DNA of 13,851 nt from Deltaproteobacteria bacterium (GCA_029570245.1 JAKQSH010000150.1:1-13851); one strand, 5' to 3'. Counted from the first letter of the stretch, positions 6,215-13,851 are shown. The notes: generated from the sequence alone by a model not told the origin. Translations and numbers: made by a program.

Positions 6215-6745
6215 ATGACTCGCCTGCATATCATATGTATTTTAATTCTGGCCCTTATCGCCCTTCTCCCGCTTTCTGCGTGCTCCGACGGCGGCGACGA
6301 CGACAGCTGCGACAGCAACGACGATTGTCTGGTCGGCTGGGGCTGGATTTGTGTCGATCACAAGTGTGTCAAAGAAGACGGTGACGGCGATTCGGAAGTG
6401 GAATACGGTGATTCGGACATCAAACCGTGCAGCATAATCGAAGACGAGGAAGAGTGTCTGGAAGATTCCGCGCGCTGCATATGGGAAAACGGTGCCTGTA
6501 CAATTAAGCCCTATTCTCCTGATGGCGACTCCGAATACGAAGGCGACGACCCCGGTCAGAACGGCTCCGGCTGCCGTTATCTTTCCTATTCCGAGTGCCT
6601 GAACTGGCCGCAGTGCGAATGGGTGGCGGGAGAATGCATGGCGGCTTCTTCGGGGCCCGACTGTTCGATGTACCGCACCGAGAGCGAATGTGCGCGCGGG
6701 TACGGCTGCGAATGGAACGGTTACGCCTGTGTACCCATCATGTGA
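6215..6745 (+). CDS. Cys-rich outer-surface lipoprotein with three Cys/Trp repeats
   Basis: The protein has 176 residues. A lipoprotein signal peptide ends in LSAC (20-23), so C23 is the likely lipidated residue; Ser-Asp-Gly-Gly-Asp follow it. A four-Cys knot-like segment (C32, C38, C46, C51) comes next, then an acidic linker (about 54-68). Three repeats follow with the form C-x7/8-C-x5/6-C-x-W-x4-C: C72/C81/C88-x-W90/C95, C120/C128/C134-x-W136/C141 and C150/C159/C165-x-W167/C172. They are separated by Asp/Gly/Ser-rich linkers. Every repeat has four Cys, so two disulfides each are expected. GGAG (6205-6208) lies six bases before ATG. Similar Cys-rich repeats with Asp-Gly-Asp linkers appear in proteins of Myxococcota-like bacteria. 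The role is unknown; an extracytoplasmic binding or structural module is plausible. It sits between the cassette and ligA, probably as its own transcript. Confidence 0.87.
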   Translation: MTRLHIICILILALIALLPLSACSDGGDDDSCDSNDDCLVGWGWICVDHKCVKEDGDGDSEVEYGDSDIKPCSIIEDEEECLEDSARCIWENGACTIKPYSPDGDSEYEGDDPGQNGSGCRYLSYSECLNWPQCEWVAGECMAASSGPDCSMYRTESECARGYGCEWNGYACVPIM

Positions 6746-6781
6746 CTGATTCCTGATTTCTTATCTCCAACAGCATATTTG

Positions 6782-6793
6782 TGTTAGTATAAG
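6782..6793 (+). promoter_or_regulatory. Possible promoter -10 region for ligA
   Basis: TGTTAGTAT (6782-6790) fits an extended -10 and overlaps TATAAG (6788-6793). It lies about 60 bases before the ligA start. No convincing -35 is seen, so this is tentative. Confidence 0.4.
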
Positions 6794-6837
6794 CGCAATC
6801 CGTGCGGCCTTTGAGCCGCTTTGTTTGCGCAGTTATC

Positions 6838-6842
6838 GGAAG
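6838..6842 (+). promoter_or_regulatory. Ribosome binding site deciding the ligA start
   Basis: GGAAG ends seven bases before ATG 6850. The upstream in-frame GTG at 6802 lies close behind the probable -10 and has no such site, so the shorter form is chosen. Confidence 0.7.
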
Positions 6843-6849
6843 AACAAAC

Positions 6850-8901
6850 ATGACAGAGAACGAAGCCCGCAGGCGCATGGCCGATCTTACAAAAGAGCTG
6901 GAGTATCACGAGCATCGTTATTACGACCTTGACGATCCTGTCATCGACGACGCCGCCTATGACGCACTGATGCGTGAGCTTGAAGCGCTGGAACACGACT
7001 GGCCGCAGTTCGCCGCGCCGGATTCTCCGACCCAACGTGTGGGTGGCCGCGCTCTGGATTATTTCGAAAAGGCCGCACATCGCCGTCAGATGCTCTCGCT
7101 GGCCAACTGCTTCGACGACACCGAGCTTTCGGAGTTCGATGCACGCGTCAAACGCTTCCTTGAGTTGCCCGAAAACGCCGAAATCGAATACGTGGCGGAG
7201 CCTAAAATGGACGGGCTGGCGCTGGACCTCGAATATGAAAACGGGCTTCTGCTGCGGGCTTTGACGCGCGGCGACGGGCTGGTGGGTGAAGTCGTCACCG
7301 AGAACGTGCGCACCATCCGCGATGTTCCGTTGAAGCTCAAGGCACTGCCGTCCGGCGACCTTTTCGGAAGAAATGCGCCGCAGTTTCTAAACATACGCGG
7401 CGAAGTATACATGGATATAAAAGGTTTCGAGGAACTAAACCGCAGTCAGGCCGAACGCAAGCGGCAGACTTTTGCAAACCCGCGCAACGCCGCCGCCGGC
7501 TCTGTGCGCCAGCTCGACCCCAAAATAGCAGCAGAGCGTCCGCTTAAATTCTTTCCGCACACTCCGGGAGAATGGCCGGGCGACGATGCTCCACGTACAC
7601 AGATGGAAATGCTTGAAAAGCTCGGACAGCTCGGATTCAGGATCAACCCCGAAATCCGTCTCTGTATCGGCCTGCAAGCCGTTGTCGAACGTTACCGCGA
7701 GCTTATGAAGATGCGCTCGGAGTTGCCTTTCGAAATCGACGGCATGGTCGTTAAAGTGAACGATTTCGCTTTGCAGAATCGCCTGGGGCAGATCGCGAAA
7801 TCGCCGCGCTGGGCCGTCGCCTATAAATTTCCAGCCGAAGAACGCACAACCCGCATAAACGCCATTACCGTTCAGGTGGGGCGTACCGGAACACTGACGC
7901 CTGTAGCCGAACTGGAGCCTGTTCGGGTGGGCGGTGTTGAAGTGCGACGCGCCACCCTGCACAATCAGGACGAGCTTTCACGCAAGGACGTGCGCGTCGG
8001 TGACTGGGTATTGGTGCGACGCGCCGGAGACGTTATTCCTGAAGTTGTGCGCGTGCTGCCGGAACGCCGTGAACACGACAACCCGCCGTTTCGGCTGCCT
8101 GCGGCTTGTCCAGTATGCGGAGCGGCCACAGTGCGAGAGGAAGGCAAGGCCGGAATTCGATGTCCGAATTCCGATTGCCCCGCGCAGGTGCAGGAATCAA
8201 TAGTTCATTTCGTGTCGAAAGGCGCCATGAACATCGACGGCATGGGGCCGCGCATCGTGGAAAAACTGCTCGAAAGCGGAGCGTTGCGCAGCGTGGCGGA
8301 TATCTACCGTCTCGACGCCGCAACACTGTCTAATCTGGAAGGTCTGGGCGAGAAGTCCGCCGCCAGACTGCTGGAATCCATCGCCGCCTCGCGCAGACCG
8401 ACACTGTCGCGTTTTATCTGTGCGCTGGGCATTCCGGGTGTGGGCGCGACAATGGCAGATGTTCTTACCGAAAACTTCAGCGATATACACAGCCTTATGC
8501 AGAGCGGACGCGAACGTCTTGAAGACATTTACGGAGTCGGGCCTGAGGTTGCGACTTCAATTCTGGATTTCTTCGGCGAAGAACGCAATCGTGCGCGCAT
8601 TTACGACCTGTTGAAGCTTGGCGTCGAACCGCAGTCCGCTCCAGTCAGAGAACTTCGCGAGACTCCGTTCTCCGGCAGAACTTTCGTAGTCACCGGCACC
8701 CTGGCTGCCTTCGGGCGACTGGAAGCCGAAGAGCGCATCCGCGCCGCCGGAGGCAAGGCGGCCTCGTCGGTAAGCACACGCACGCACGCGCTTATTGCCG
8801 GCGAGAACGCCGGCTCGAAACTCGACAAAGCGCAGAAACTGGGAGTGCCGATCTGGAACGAAGAAGAGTTTCTGCGCAAGCTTGAAGAAGCTGAAGGGTA
8901 A
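6850..8901 (+). CDS. ligA: NAD-dependent DNA ligase
   Basis: The protein has 683 residues, normal for bacterial LigA. Domain order is complete. The Ia domain (1-68) has HEHRYYDLDDPVIDDAAYD, which binds the NMN part of NAD+. The adenylation domain has the nucleophile K119 in EPKMDGLALD (117-126) and TRGDG (139-143). An OB-fold follows, with VGRTGTLTPVAELEPV (343-358). The zinc finger has C420, C423, C438 and C443, and helix-hairpin-helix repeats span about 455-570. A BRCT domain (about 606-683) begins SGRTFVVTGTL. All key residues are present, so the enzyme should seal nicks in replication and repair using NAD+. It ends 25 bases from the end of the convergent membrane-protein gene, with no room for a separate terminator between them. 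Confidence 0.98.
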   Translation: MTENEARRRMADLTKELEYHEHRYYDLDDPVIDDAAYDALMRELEALEHDWPQFAAPDSPTQRVGGRALDYFEKAAHRRQMLSLANCFDDTELSEFDARVKRFLELPENAEIEYVAEPKMDGLALDLEYENGLLLRALTRGDGLVGEVVTENVRTIRDVPLKLKALPSGDLFGRNAPQFLNIRGEVYMDIKGFEELNRSQAERKRQTFANPRNAAAGSVRQLDPKIAAERPLKFFPHTPGEWPGDDAPRTQMEMLEKLGQLGFRINPEIRLCIGLQAVVERYRELMKMRSELPFEIDGMVVKVNDFALQNRLGQIAKSPRWAVAYKFPAEERTTRINAITVQVGRTGTLTPVAELEPVRVGGVEVRRATLHNQDELSRKDVRVGDWVLVRRAGDVIPEVVRVLPERREHDNPPFRLPAACPVCGAATVREEGKAGIRCPNSDCPAQVQESIVHFVSKGAMNIDGMGPRIVEKLLESGALRSVADIYRLDAATLSNLEGLGEKSAARLLESIAASRRPTLSRFICALGIPGVGATMADVLTENFSDIHSLMQSGRERLEDIYGVGPEVATSILDFFGEERNRARIYDLLKLGVEPQSAPVRELRETPFSGRTFVVTGTLAAFGRLEAEERIRAAGGKAASSVSTRTHALIAGENAGSKLDKAQKLGVPIWNEEEFLRKLEEAEG

Positions 8902-8926
8902 AGATCAACAGGTTAATTTGCTGTTT

Positions 8927-10819
8927 TCATTCGTCTTTACGATACCCGTCTATCATATCTTTTATTTCTTTACTGTCTTTTTCAGGCAGATCAAAGCTTC
9001 TTTCAACTTCAAGTTCGCGAAGAGCTTTTTCTATTTCGCCTTTTTCGAGCAGTGATTTAATCAGATCGCGGCGTACAATGGCCATTTGCCGCATACAGAT
9101 ATCTGCAATGAAATCCGGCATGCGGCAGGCTTTTTCGAGCAGCGTCAGGGATTCCTCAAATCTGCCTTGTGCATAAATGACGCGGCTGAGTTCGAAGTGT
9201 GTTTTGAATGAGTATGGATTGTTTCCGGCGACATCTTTCAGCACCGCTTCGGCCTCTGCCGGCCTGTCGGTTTTCCAGAGAAGCAATGCATACGAAAATC
9301 CGATATCCTCTTCCGGGTTATAGGTCTGTCGGAAAAGATATTTCAGAATTTCTTCCGCCTCATCATTCCGTCCGAGTTCAGAAAGCGCTTTTGCAACTCC
9401 CAGCTGATATCTCGGATATCCCGGATGAGCTTCGTCGGCCTTCGAGAAATATTCGAAGCCTTTCTGATAATCGCCTCTCATGCTCCAGGCATTTCCGAGC
9501 ATGTGATAAGCCCGCGCCGAACCGGGTGTGTTTTCGAGCTGCGCCTGCGCCAGTTGCAGCGAACCGCTGAAGGCCGGAATGGTGTTGAAAAGTCCGGCGG
9601 CCGCATATGCCAGAAGCACCGCCGCCGGCAAAAGAGGAAGCAGACGCGAAACCTTCTGAATTTCTCTCAGCCGTGTTTCCAGTTCTGCTGCGACGCTTCC
9701 CAGCACAATCGCCAGACCGGCGCACGATGCGTAAATAAGTCTGTCGGCCATAATGAAAGAGCCTTTACCGAGCCATTGAAAGGCAATCATTCCAAGAGCG
9801 AAATAAAGCCCCAGCCCGATTCCTGAAGCTCTCCACTTTTCCGAACGCAATGCAAGCAGCAGCGCCATACAAAAAAAACCAGCACTTGAAATGGCCGATA
9901 TCCACAATTCGGGATCGGAGAGCGACCTTACATGGAAGGAACCGGCGCAGAAGTCCGCCGGGTAATGCATGGGCCAGAGCAGACGATCCAGATACCATGT
10001 CGGAAAAGCCGCCATGTGTACAACAGAAGTTAACGGATCGGCGGCGACCAGCGGGTTGGTGAGGATGTCGCCCGCCTGAGTCCAGAGTCCGGTGACCTGG
10101 TAGTGCAGCAGATAATTGAAGATCACTATCGCCGCATATGGTGCGGCTCCGCGCACAATATCCAGCACCGAACGCCAGCGTCCGCTTGCCAGCGCGTGAA
10201 CTCCTATGGGTACGGCCACAAGCATTGCGCTTTCTTTGGCCAGAAGACCGAAGAAGAACACCACCAATGCCGCAGTGTTGCGCTTTCTGAGATATAGTTC
10301 AAAACAGGCCGCCATGAAAAGAAAAGCCAGCACGTCTGCGCGTCCGACAGCGAAGCTGATTACTTCGCCATGAGTCGGATGCAGAAGAAAGAAAGCCCCG
10401 GCCACACCTGCGCCCAGAGGCGGCAGAATGCGCCTGCTCATGCGGAAGAGAACAATTCCGGCCAGAATGTGCAGCGCCAGATTCAAAAGACGCGCCATGG
10501 TCGGGGTCGGTGAAATCTGCCAGGCCATCCGGCTGAGCAGTGTCGCCAGCGGTCTGTAGGACCATATTCCTTCGCCGGTGGTGGTGTGCGGTCTGCCCCA
10601 GAAATCGAGAGTGAACACCTGCGAAAAATCGTCACCGCTTACTGCCGGGTTTTTGGTGATATGAAAAATATCGTCCCAGAACCAGTCACGGTCGGCTATT
10701 GGAGCGTATGCTGCAATGCAGAGAAGTATCGCAAGCACCATAAGAAGAATTGCAGCGGCAGAGTCGCCTCGTTCTTCGTTCTGGCCATGAATGCTGATGT
10801 TGTGCGACACGGAATTCAT
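8927..10819 (-). CDS. TMTC/DUF1736-like GT-C membrane protein with C-terminal TPR repeats
   Basis: The protein has 630 residues from ATG 10819. The membrane part (about 21-410) holds around ten segments and shows TMTC-like motifs: DRDWFWDDIFHITKNPAV (43-60) with the first-loop acidic pair, SYRPLATLLSRM (87-98), LLHPTHGEVISFAVGRADVL (145-164), LLAKESAML (192-200) and MADRLIYASCAGLAIVLG (357-374). This is the pattern of GT-C type O-mannosyltransferase-like proteins (DUF1736). Residues about 430-605 form TPR repeats, for example ARAYHMLGNAWSMRGDYQKG and an ELGRNDEAEEIL segment. Such proteins use lipid-linked sugar to modify proteins or glycans outside the cytoplasm; activity here is inferred. 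ATG 10819 is preferred over ATG 10831 because GGGGGAAG lies just before it; the longer form adds four residues. It is separated from upstream guaB by a terminator and has its own promoter candidate. Confidence 0.85.
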   Translation of the reverse strand: MNSVSHNISIHGQNEERGDSAAAILLMVLAILLCIAAYAPIADRDWFWDDIFHITKNPAVSGDDFSQVFTLDFWGRPHTTTGEGIWSYRPLATLLSRMAWQISPTPTMARLLNLALHILAGIVLFRMSRRILPPLGAGVAGAFFLLHPTHGEVISFAVGRADVLAFLFMAACFELYLRKRNTAALVVFFFGLLAKESAMLVAVPIGVHALASGRWRSVLDIVRGAAPYAAIVIFNYLLHYQVTGLWTQAGDILTNPLVAADPLTSVVHMAAFPTWYLDRLLWPMHYPADFCAGSFHVRSLSDPELWISAISSAGFFCMALLLALRSEKWRASGIGLGLYFALGMIAFQWLGKGSFIMADRLIYASCAGLAIVLGSVAAELETRLREIQKVSRLLPLLPAAVLLAYAAAGLFNTIPAFSGSLQLAQAQLENTPGSARAYHMLGNAWSMRGDYQKGFEYFSKADEAHPGYPRYQLGVAKALSELGRNDEAEEILKYLFRQTYNPEEDIGFSYALLLWKTDRPAEAEAVLKDVAGNNPYSFKTHFELSRVIYAQGRFEESLTLLEKACRMPDFIADICMRQMAIVRRDLIKSLLEKGEIEKALRELEVERSFDLPEKDSKEIKDMIDGYRKDE

Positions 10820-10821
10820 CG

Positions 10822-10829
10822 CTTCCCCC
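10822..10829 (-). promoter_or_regulatory. Ribosome binding site deciding the TMTC-like start
   Basis: On the minus strand GGGGGAAG lies two bases (five from the G-run) before ATG 10819. The earlier ATG at 10831 is preceded by an A/T-rich stretch with no Shine-Dalgarno match. Confidence 0.6.
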
Positions 10830-10875
10830 ATGGAAATTTAACGGATACGCATACGATTAATAACAATGGGAAGTT

Positions 10876-10905
10876 ATTCTGATTCATTAATGCCGTTTGT
10901 GTCAA
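10876..10905 (-). promoter_or_regulatory. Promoter candidate for the TMTC-like gene
   Basis: On the minus strand a perfect TTGACA (10905-10900) is followed after 18 bases by CAGAAT (10881-10876), four of six matches to TATAAT. It lies just downstream of the guaB terminator and about 55-60 bases before the start codon. Confidence 0.55.
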
Positions 10906-10921
10906 GTATGCCTTTCCCTCG

Positions 10922-10950
10922 AAAAAAAAACCGCCCATCAGGGGCGGTTT
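10922..10950 (-). terminator. Rho-independent terminator of guaB
   Basis: On the minus strand AAACCGCCC pairs with GGGCGGTTT around a five-base loop and runs into nine T residues (10930-10922). It lies 22 bases beyond the guaB stop codon. On the plus strand only three T follow the stem, so it works mainly leftward. Confidence 0.95.
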
Positions 10951-10972
10951 CAAAGTCCGGCAGATGCGGCGC

Positions 10973-12439
10973 TTATTCCTGCTGTCCGCGATAGTTGGGA
11001 GCTTCTTTCGTAATCACCACGTCGTGTACATGCGATTCGCGCAAACCGGCGGCGGTGATACGCACAAAGCGGCCCTTCTGCTGCAGTTCTGGAATGGTCA
11101 TGCAGCCGGCGTAACCCATTCCGGCGCGAATGCCGCCCAAAAGCTGGAAAACGTTGTCAGAAAGGCTGCCCTTGTAAGGCACGCGACCTTCTATGCCCTC
11201 CGGCACCAGCTTCTGATCTTCGACCTGATCCTGGAAATAGCGGTCTTTAGAACCTTCGCGCATGGCGGCTATGGAACCCATGCCGCGATACTGTTTGTAA
11301 TAGCGGCCCTGATACAGCAGCATGTCGCCGGGCGCCTCGTCGGTTCCGGCAAATAGCGAGCCTATCATAACCACGTCGGCTCCGGCGGCGATGGCCTTTA
11401 CGATATCACCGCTGTATTTGATGCCGCCGTCTGCGATGCACGGCACGCCGTAAGAATGACAGACCTTGGCGCAGTCGTTGATGGCGGTTATCTGCGGCAC
11501 TCCGACACCGGCCACAATGCGGGTTGTGCAGATGGACCCCGGACCGACGCCGACTTTGATTCCGTCGGCTCCGGCGCGGCACAGGCGGTCTGCGCCCTCG
11601 GCAGTGGCCACATTTCCGGCCAGCACGTCAACGTTGGGATAAGTGCGCTTGATATATCTGACGGTTTCGATGACGTTGCGTGAATTTCCATGGGCGGTGT
11701 CGATGGCGATAAGATCGACTCCAGCTTTCAACAGAGCTTCAATGCGCTCGTCACGCTCCTTGCCTGTGCCGACGGCTGCAGCCACCAGCAGACGACCTTT
11801 CGAATCTTTGGAGGCATTGGGATAGCGACGGCCTTTTTCGATGTCTTTGGTTGTAATCAGCCCGACAAGATTTCCCTTGGCGTCAACCACCGGAAGTTTT
11901 TCGATGCGATGTTCGTGCAGTTTTGCCTTGGCGTCCTCAAGCGATATTCCGGGGCTGGCCGTGACAAGCTCTGAGGTCATAAGGTCTTTGACTCTTTTGT
12001 GCTTCAGGTCTTTTTCAAAACGCAGGTCGCGGTTGGTAAGAATACCGACCAGCTTGTTGCGCTTGACGACCGGAATGCCGGATACCGAGTGCATCTGCAT
12101 CAGGTCCCAGGCGGCCTGAACCGTGGCTTCTGGAGAAATGGTAATGGGATCGACTATCATACCCCATTCGGATTTTTTGACCTTGGCGACTTCCAGCGCC
12201 TGCTTTTCGATGGGCAGGTTGCGGTGAATAACGCCGATTCCGCCTTCGCGGGCCATCGACATCGCCGTCTGAGCTTCGGTCACAGTGTCCATGGCTGCAG
12301 AAATAAGCGGGATGTTGATGCTGATGTTGCGTGTCAGGGAAGTCTTAAGAATCACCTCGTGGGGCAGAACCTCCGAGTAGGCCGGCAAAAGCAGGACATC
12401 ATCGAAAGTGAGTCCCTGCATCATGTCTTTTTCAACCAT
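10973..12439 (-). CDS. guaB: Inosine-5'-monophosphate dehydrogenase
   Basis: The protein has 488 residues, the standard bacterial length. It oxidises IMP to XMP with NAD+, the committed step of GMP synthesis. The N-terminus GLTFDDVLLLPAYSEVLP (9-26) is typical. A CBS pair occupies about 95-205 (repeat ends GILTNRDLRF and GLITTKDIEKG). The catalytic loop GVGPGSICTTR holds the nucleophile C304. The phosphate-binding IADGGI, the VMIGSLFAGTDE strand and the YRGMGS segment are present, and the flap dyad is R400-Y401. ATG 12439 has a strong GGAGGAG site (12449-12443). Two promoter-like elements lie upstream and a strong terminator downstream, so guaB can be expressed as a single gene behind lptFG. 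guaA is not in the window. Confidence 0.98.
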   Translation of the reverse strand: MVEKDMMQGLTFDDVLLLPAYSEVLPHEVILKTSLTRNISINIPLISAAMDTVTEAQTAMSMAREGGIGVIHRNLPIEKQALEVAKVKKSEWGMIVDPITISPEATVQAAWDLMQMHSVSGIPVVKRNKLVGILTNRDLRFEKDLKHKRVKDLMTSELVTASPGISLEDAKAKLHEHRIEKLPVVDAKGNLVGLITTKDIEKGRRYPNASKDSKGRLLVAAAVGTGKERDERIEALLKAGVDLIAIDTAHGNSRNVIETVRYIKRTYPNVDVLAGNVATAEGADRLCRAGADGIKVGVGPGSICTTRIVAGVGVPQITAINDCAKVCHSYGVPCIADGGIKYSGDIVKAIAAGADVVMIGSLFAGTDEAPGDMLLYQGRYYKQYRGMGSIAAMREGSKDRYFQDQVEDQKLVPEGIEGRVPYKGSLSDNVFQLLGGIRAGMGYAGCMTIPELQQKGRFVRITAAGLRESHVHDVVITKEAPNYRGQQE

Positions 12440-12474
12440 GGGCTCCTCCAGGGGAAAATAGTGTCAGCAAAAGC

Positions 12475-12502
12475 TGTATAATGACCAGAGAGATTAGCAC
12501 AA
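12475..12502 (-). promoter_or_regulatory. Second promoter candidate for guaB (proximal)
   Basis: On the minus strand TTGTGC (12502-12497) is followed after 16 bases by TATACA (12480-12475). Both boxes are imperfect, so it is weaker than the distal candidate. Confidence 0.4.
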
Positions 12503-12528
12503 TCCTTGAAGAAAGTAAAATTTTATGG

Positions 12529-12556
12529 AGTGTATCACCGGTTTTGAATCTGTCAA
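12529..12556 (-). promoter_or_regulatory. Promoter candidate for guaB (distal), overlapping the lptG stop
   Basis: On the minus strand a perfect TTGACA (12556-12551) is followed after 16 bases by TACACT (12534-12529), four of six matches. The -35 box includes the TGA stop codon of the lptG-like gene (12555-12553). Confidence 0.6.
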
Positions 12557-13641
12557 GAAATTATGCGTCTGAAAAAACACAGACAGAAAGAAAACACAAT
12601 TAAAACAGGTGCAAAGGCGGCTGTATGAGGTGCAAGAAACGCGGATTCGGCAGCGCTTTTAAATGCAATGATGCTGAAGAAAGTCAACAGTCCGGCTCCC
12701 AGTGCATATCCCAGGCCCTGCCATAATCCAGGACGGCGCAGCAGAAAATCCCGGTTCCAGACTATAGCGGCAGCAAGAAGCGGAAGCAGAAGCAGCAGAA
12801 ACGCATAAGCCGGTCTCATGTGCAACGCAAGCGTATAAGCTCGGTCAGAAAGCCCCTGACTGCGCCGCAGTTCTGCTGCCGCAGCCAGTTCACCCATGTT
12901 CATTTCATCAGAGTTGCGCCAGACGTATTGGAAATGCTGCGGTTTTTCGGGCAGATTAATAATTTCCGGCTTTCTTTCAGCTGCTCCGGCGTGCGACTGC
13001 CTGCCGTAAACACTAGTGACACCGTCAGCATGCCATTGCTTGTCGATTCCGAACACAAGGCTTTCAATTTCCAGAATTCCGGCTGAAGAAAAATCGTCGT
13101 CCATGCGGTAAAGCGTGACGTTCGACAGACGGCTTTCGTTGTTGCGCCTGCCTCCGATGCGCCAGAAGCCTGACGGTCCTTTGAACCACTGGCGGTCCAT
13201 GCGCCATTTGTCGCCCCATGTGTTTTTGTGTTTTATCTCCAGATCGACCAGTTCGACATAACGAGCCTGCGCCGCCGGAACAAGCGTTTCTCCTGCCGCA
13301 AAAACGGCAGCCGCAACCACAAAAGAAAAAATCACAAACGGCAGCAGACGCCGCAGCAGGCTCTGACCAGCCGAAAGCAGCACCGTCAGTTCGCCGGAGC
13401 GCGCAATACCCAGCATGACAGCGGCGGAAGAAAGAAGCAGAGCCAGCGGCGCAAGCTGATAAAACGCAGTCGGGCTGTGCGCCAGCGCCAGATCGAACAG
13501 GCGGCTGTATGGGGCATCATAGGCGCGGACGATGCGGACATGTTCCACCGAATCGAAAAACATGTAAACCGCCCACATTGCGGAAACCGAGATCGCAAAC
13601 GACGCGCCGAAACGCCTGAAAACTGTAATGAAGTAATTCAT
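12553..13641 (-). CDS. lptG: LPS export permease, LptG-like (YjgP/YjgQ family)
   Basis: The protein has 362 residues, the usual length. Three membrane segments come first (about 12-29, 58-80, 100-118), including the family's SPTAFYQLAPLALLLSSAAV and an ARSGELTVLLSAG coupling region (80-92) thought to contact the LptB ATPase. A beta-rich periplasmic domain spans about 120-265 (for example WFKGPSGFWRIGG and LYRMDDDF). Three further membrane segments close the protein (about 275-295, 305-327, 341-357). With LptF and LptB it would extract lipopolysaccharide from the inner membrane. ATG 13641 overlaps the upstream gene's stop as ATGA and has GGAGG eight bases before it; a longer in-frame start at 13812 would lie inside the upstream gene and is rejected. 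LptF and LptG are paralogues, so the G assignment rests mainly on being second in the pair. Confidence 0.88.
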   Translation of the reverse strand: MNYFITVFRRFGASFAISVSAMWAVYMFFDSVEHVRIVRAYDAPYSRLFDLALAHSPTAFYQLAPLALLLSSAAVMLGIARSGELTVLLSAGQSLLRRLLPFVIFSFVVAAAVFAAGETLVPAAQARYVELVDLEIKHKNTWGDKWRMDRQWFKGPSGFWRIGGRRNNESRLSNVTLYRMDDDFSSAGILEIESLVFGIDKQWHADGVTSVYGRQSHAGAAERKPEIINLPEKPQHFQYVWRNSDEMNMGELAAAAELRRSQGLSDRAYTLALHMRPAYAFLLLLLPLLAAAIVWNRDFLLRRPGLWQGLGYALGAGLLTFFSIIAFKSAAESAFLAPHTAAFAPVLIVFSFCLCFFRRIIS

Positions 13642-13850
13642 GGCGCGCGCCTCCGCAGAAGAGACAGAATCAGAATTGAAATTACGGCCAGAGCTGCAAT
13701 ATAAGGCGTAAATGCGGCTGGAAAAAGTGCTGTTTCGCCGCTGGCCGCCATTGTTTCCACAAGGCGGGCGCAAAGATAGTATGACGCAATAAGCAGAAGA
13801 GAAAACAGCCATATCGCGTATGTCGAGTATGCCGGGAAGATAAAAGCGGC
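13638..13850 (-). CDS. lptF: LPS export permease, LptF-like, C-terminal part (5' end outside window)
   Basis: The frame is open from the right edge to TGA at 13640-13638 and gives 70 residues. It contains two hydrophobic helices, YAIWLFSLLLIASYYLCARL (about 11-30) and YIAALAVISILILSLL (about 51-66), separated by a short Gly/Ala/Pro loop and ending in Arg-Arg-Arg-Ala-Pro. This matches the end of LptF/LptG permeases. The stop overlaps the lptG-like ATG by four bases, as expected of a coupled lptF-lptG pair. The remaining roughly 300 residues lie outside the window; the F assignment is by position. Confidence 0.8.
   Translation of the reverse strand, partial: AAFIFPAYSTYAIWLFSLLLIASYYLCARLVETMAASGETALFPAAFTPYIAALAVISILILSLLRRRAP
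13650..13654 (-). promoter_or_regulatory. Ribosome binding site deciding the lptG start
   Basis: On the minus strand GGAGG lies eight bases before ATG 13641, inside the end of the lptF-like gene. This supports the 362-residue form. Confidence 0.7.
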
Positions 13851-13851
13851 A

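Noticed and set aside
4675..10853. ATACGCATA shared at 4675-4683 and 10845-10853, a possible common operator
   Set aside because: A nine-base match in nearly 14 kb is expected by chance among many words, and its position relative to the two promoters differs (spacer versus downstream of the start).
11999..12481. 160-codon frame on + antisense to guaB
   Set aside because: guaB is certain in this interval; the antisense frame has no domain.
13228..13704. 158-codon Arg/Gln-rich frame on + antisense to lptG/lptF
   Set aside because: Composition of a shadow frame; the - strand pair has membrane topology and an ATGA overlap.

Overview
The window looks like a piece of chromosome from a Gram-negative bacterium of moderate GC content (my estimate is a little above 50%). 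Two adjacent LPS-export permease genes (lptF/lptG type) imply an outer membrane. Several other features are common in Myxococcota and related 'deltaproteobacterial' or candidate-phylum genomes: a Gly-Gly-X repeat surface protein, a DUF4124-like secreted protein, and a cysteine-rich lipoprotein with Asp/Glu linkers. The taxonomic placement is an inference from protein style only. I see no tRNA, rRNA, CRISPR array, insertion sequence or phage gene, and no gene-free stretch over 300 bases.

Left part (1-2163): the C-terminal end of a glycine-rich repeat protein (+), closed by a strong intrinsic terminator; a WaaE/KdtX-like family 2 glycosyltransferase (-); and, divergent from it, a secreted DUF4124-like coiled-coil protein (+) with a clear TATAAT promoter element.

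Centre (2360-6120): the most interesting block, four genes on the + strand. A CDP-alcohol phosphotransferase carrying an N-terminal domain that looks like a dead nucleotidyltransferase is followed by a UPF0104/LPG-synthase-type flippase-like membrane protein, a HAD phosphatase, and an intact stand-alone nucleotidyltransferase of the inositol-phosphate/phosphocholine cytidylyltransferase type. Together they could activate a phospho-polyol or phospho-alcohol with CTP, transfer it to an acceptor at the membrane, trim a phosphate, and translocate or modify the product. The substrate cannot be read from the sequence. The last two genes have their own near-consensus promoter, whose spacer carries a perfect 12-bp palindrome.

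Right of centre (6215-8901): a small lipoprotein with three tandem Cys/Trp repeats, then ligA (NAD-dependent DNA ligase), ending convergently against the next block.

Right part (8927-13851), all on the - strand and in transcription order from the right edge: lptF-like (partial), lptG-like (ATGA overlap), guaB (own promoters, strong terminator), and a TMTC/DUF1736-like multi-pass membrane protein with C-terminal TPRs. The housekeeping genes (ligA, guaB, lptFG) are intact and ordinary; the accessory interest lies in the cassette, the lipoprotein and the Gly-rich protein.
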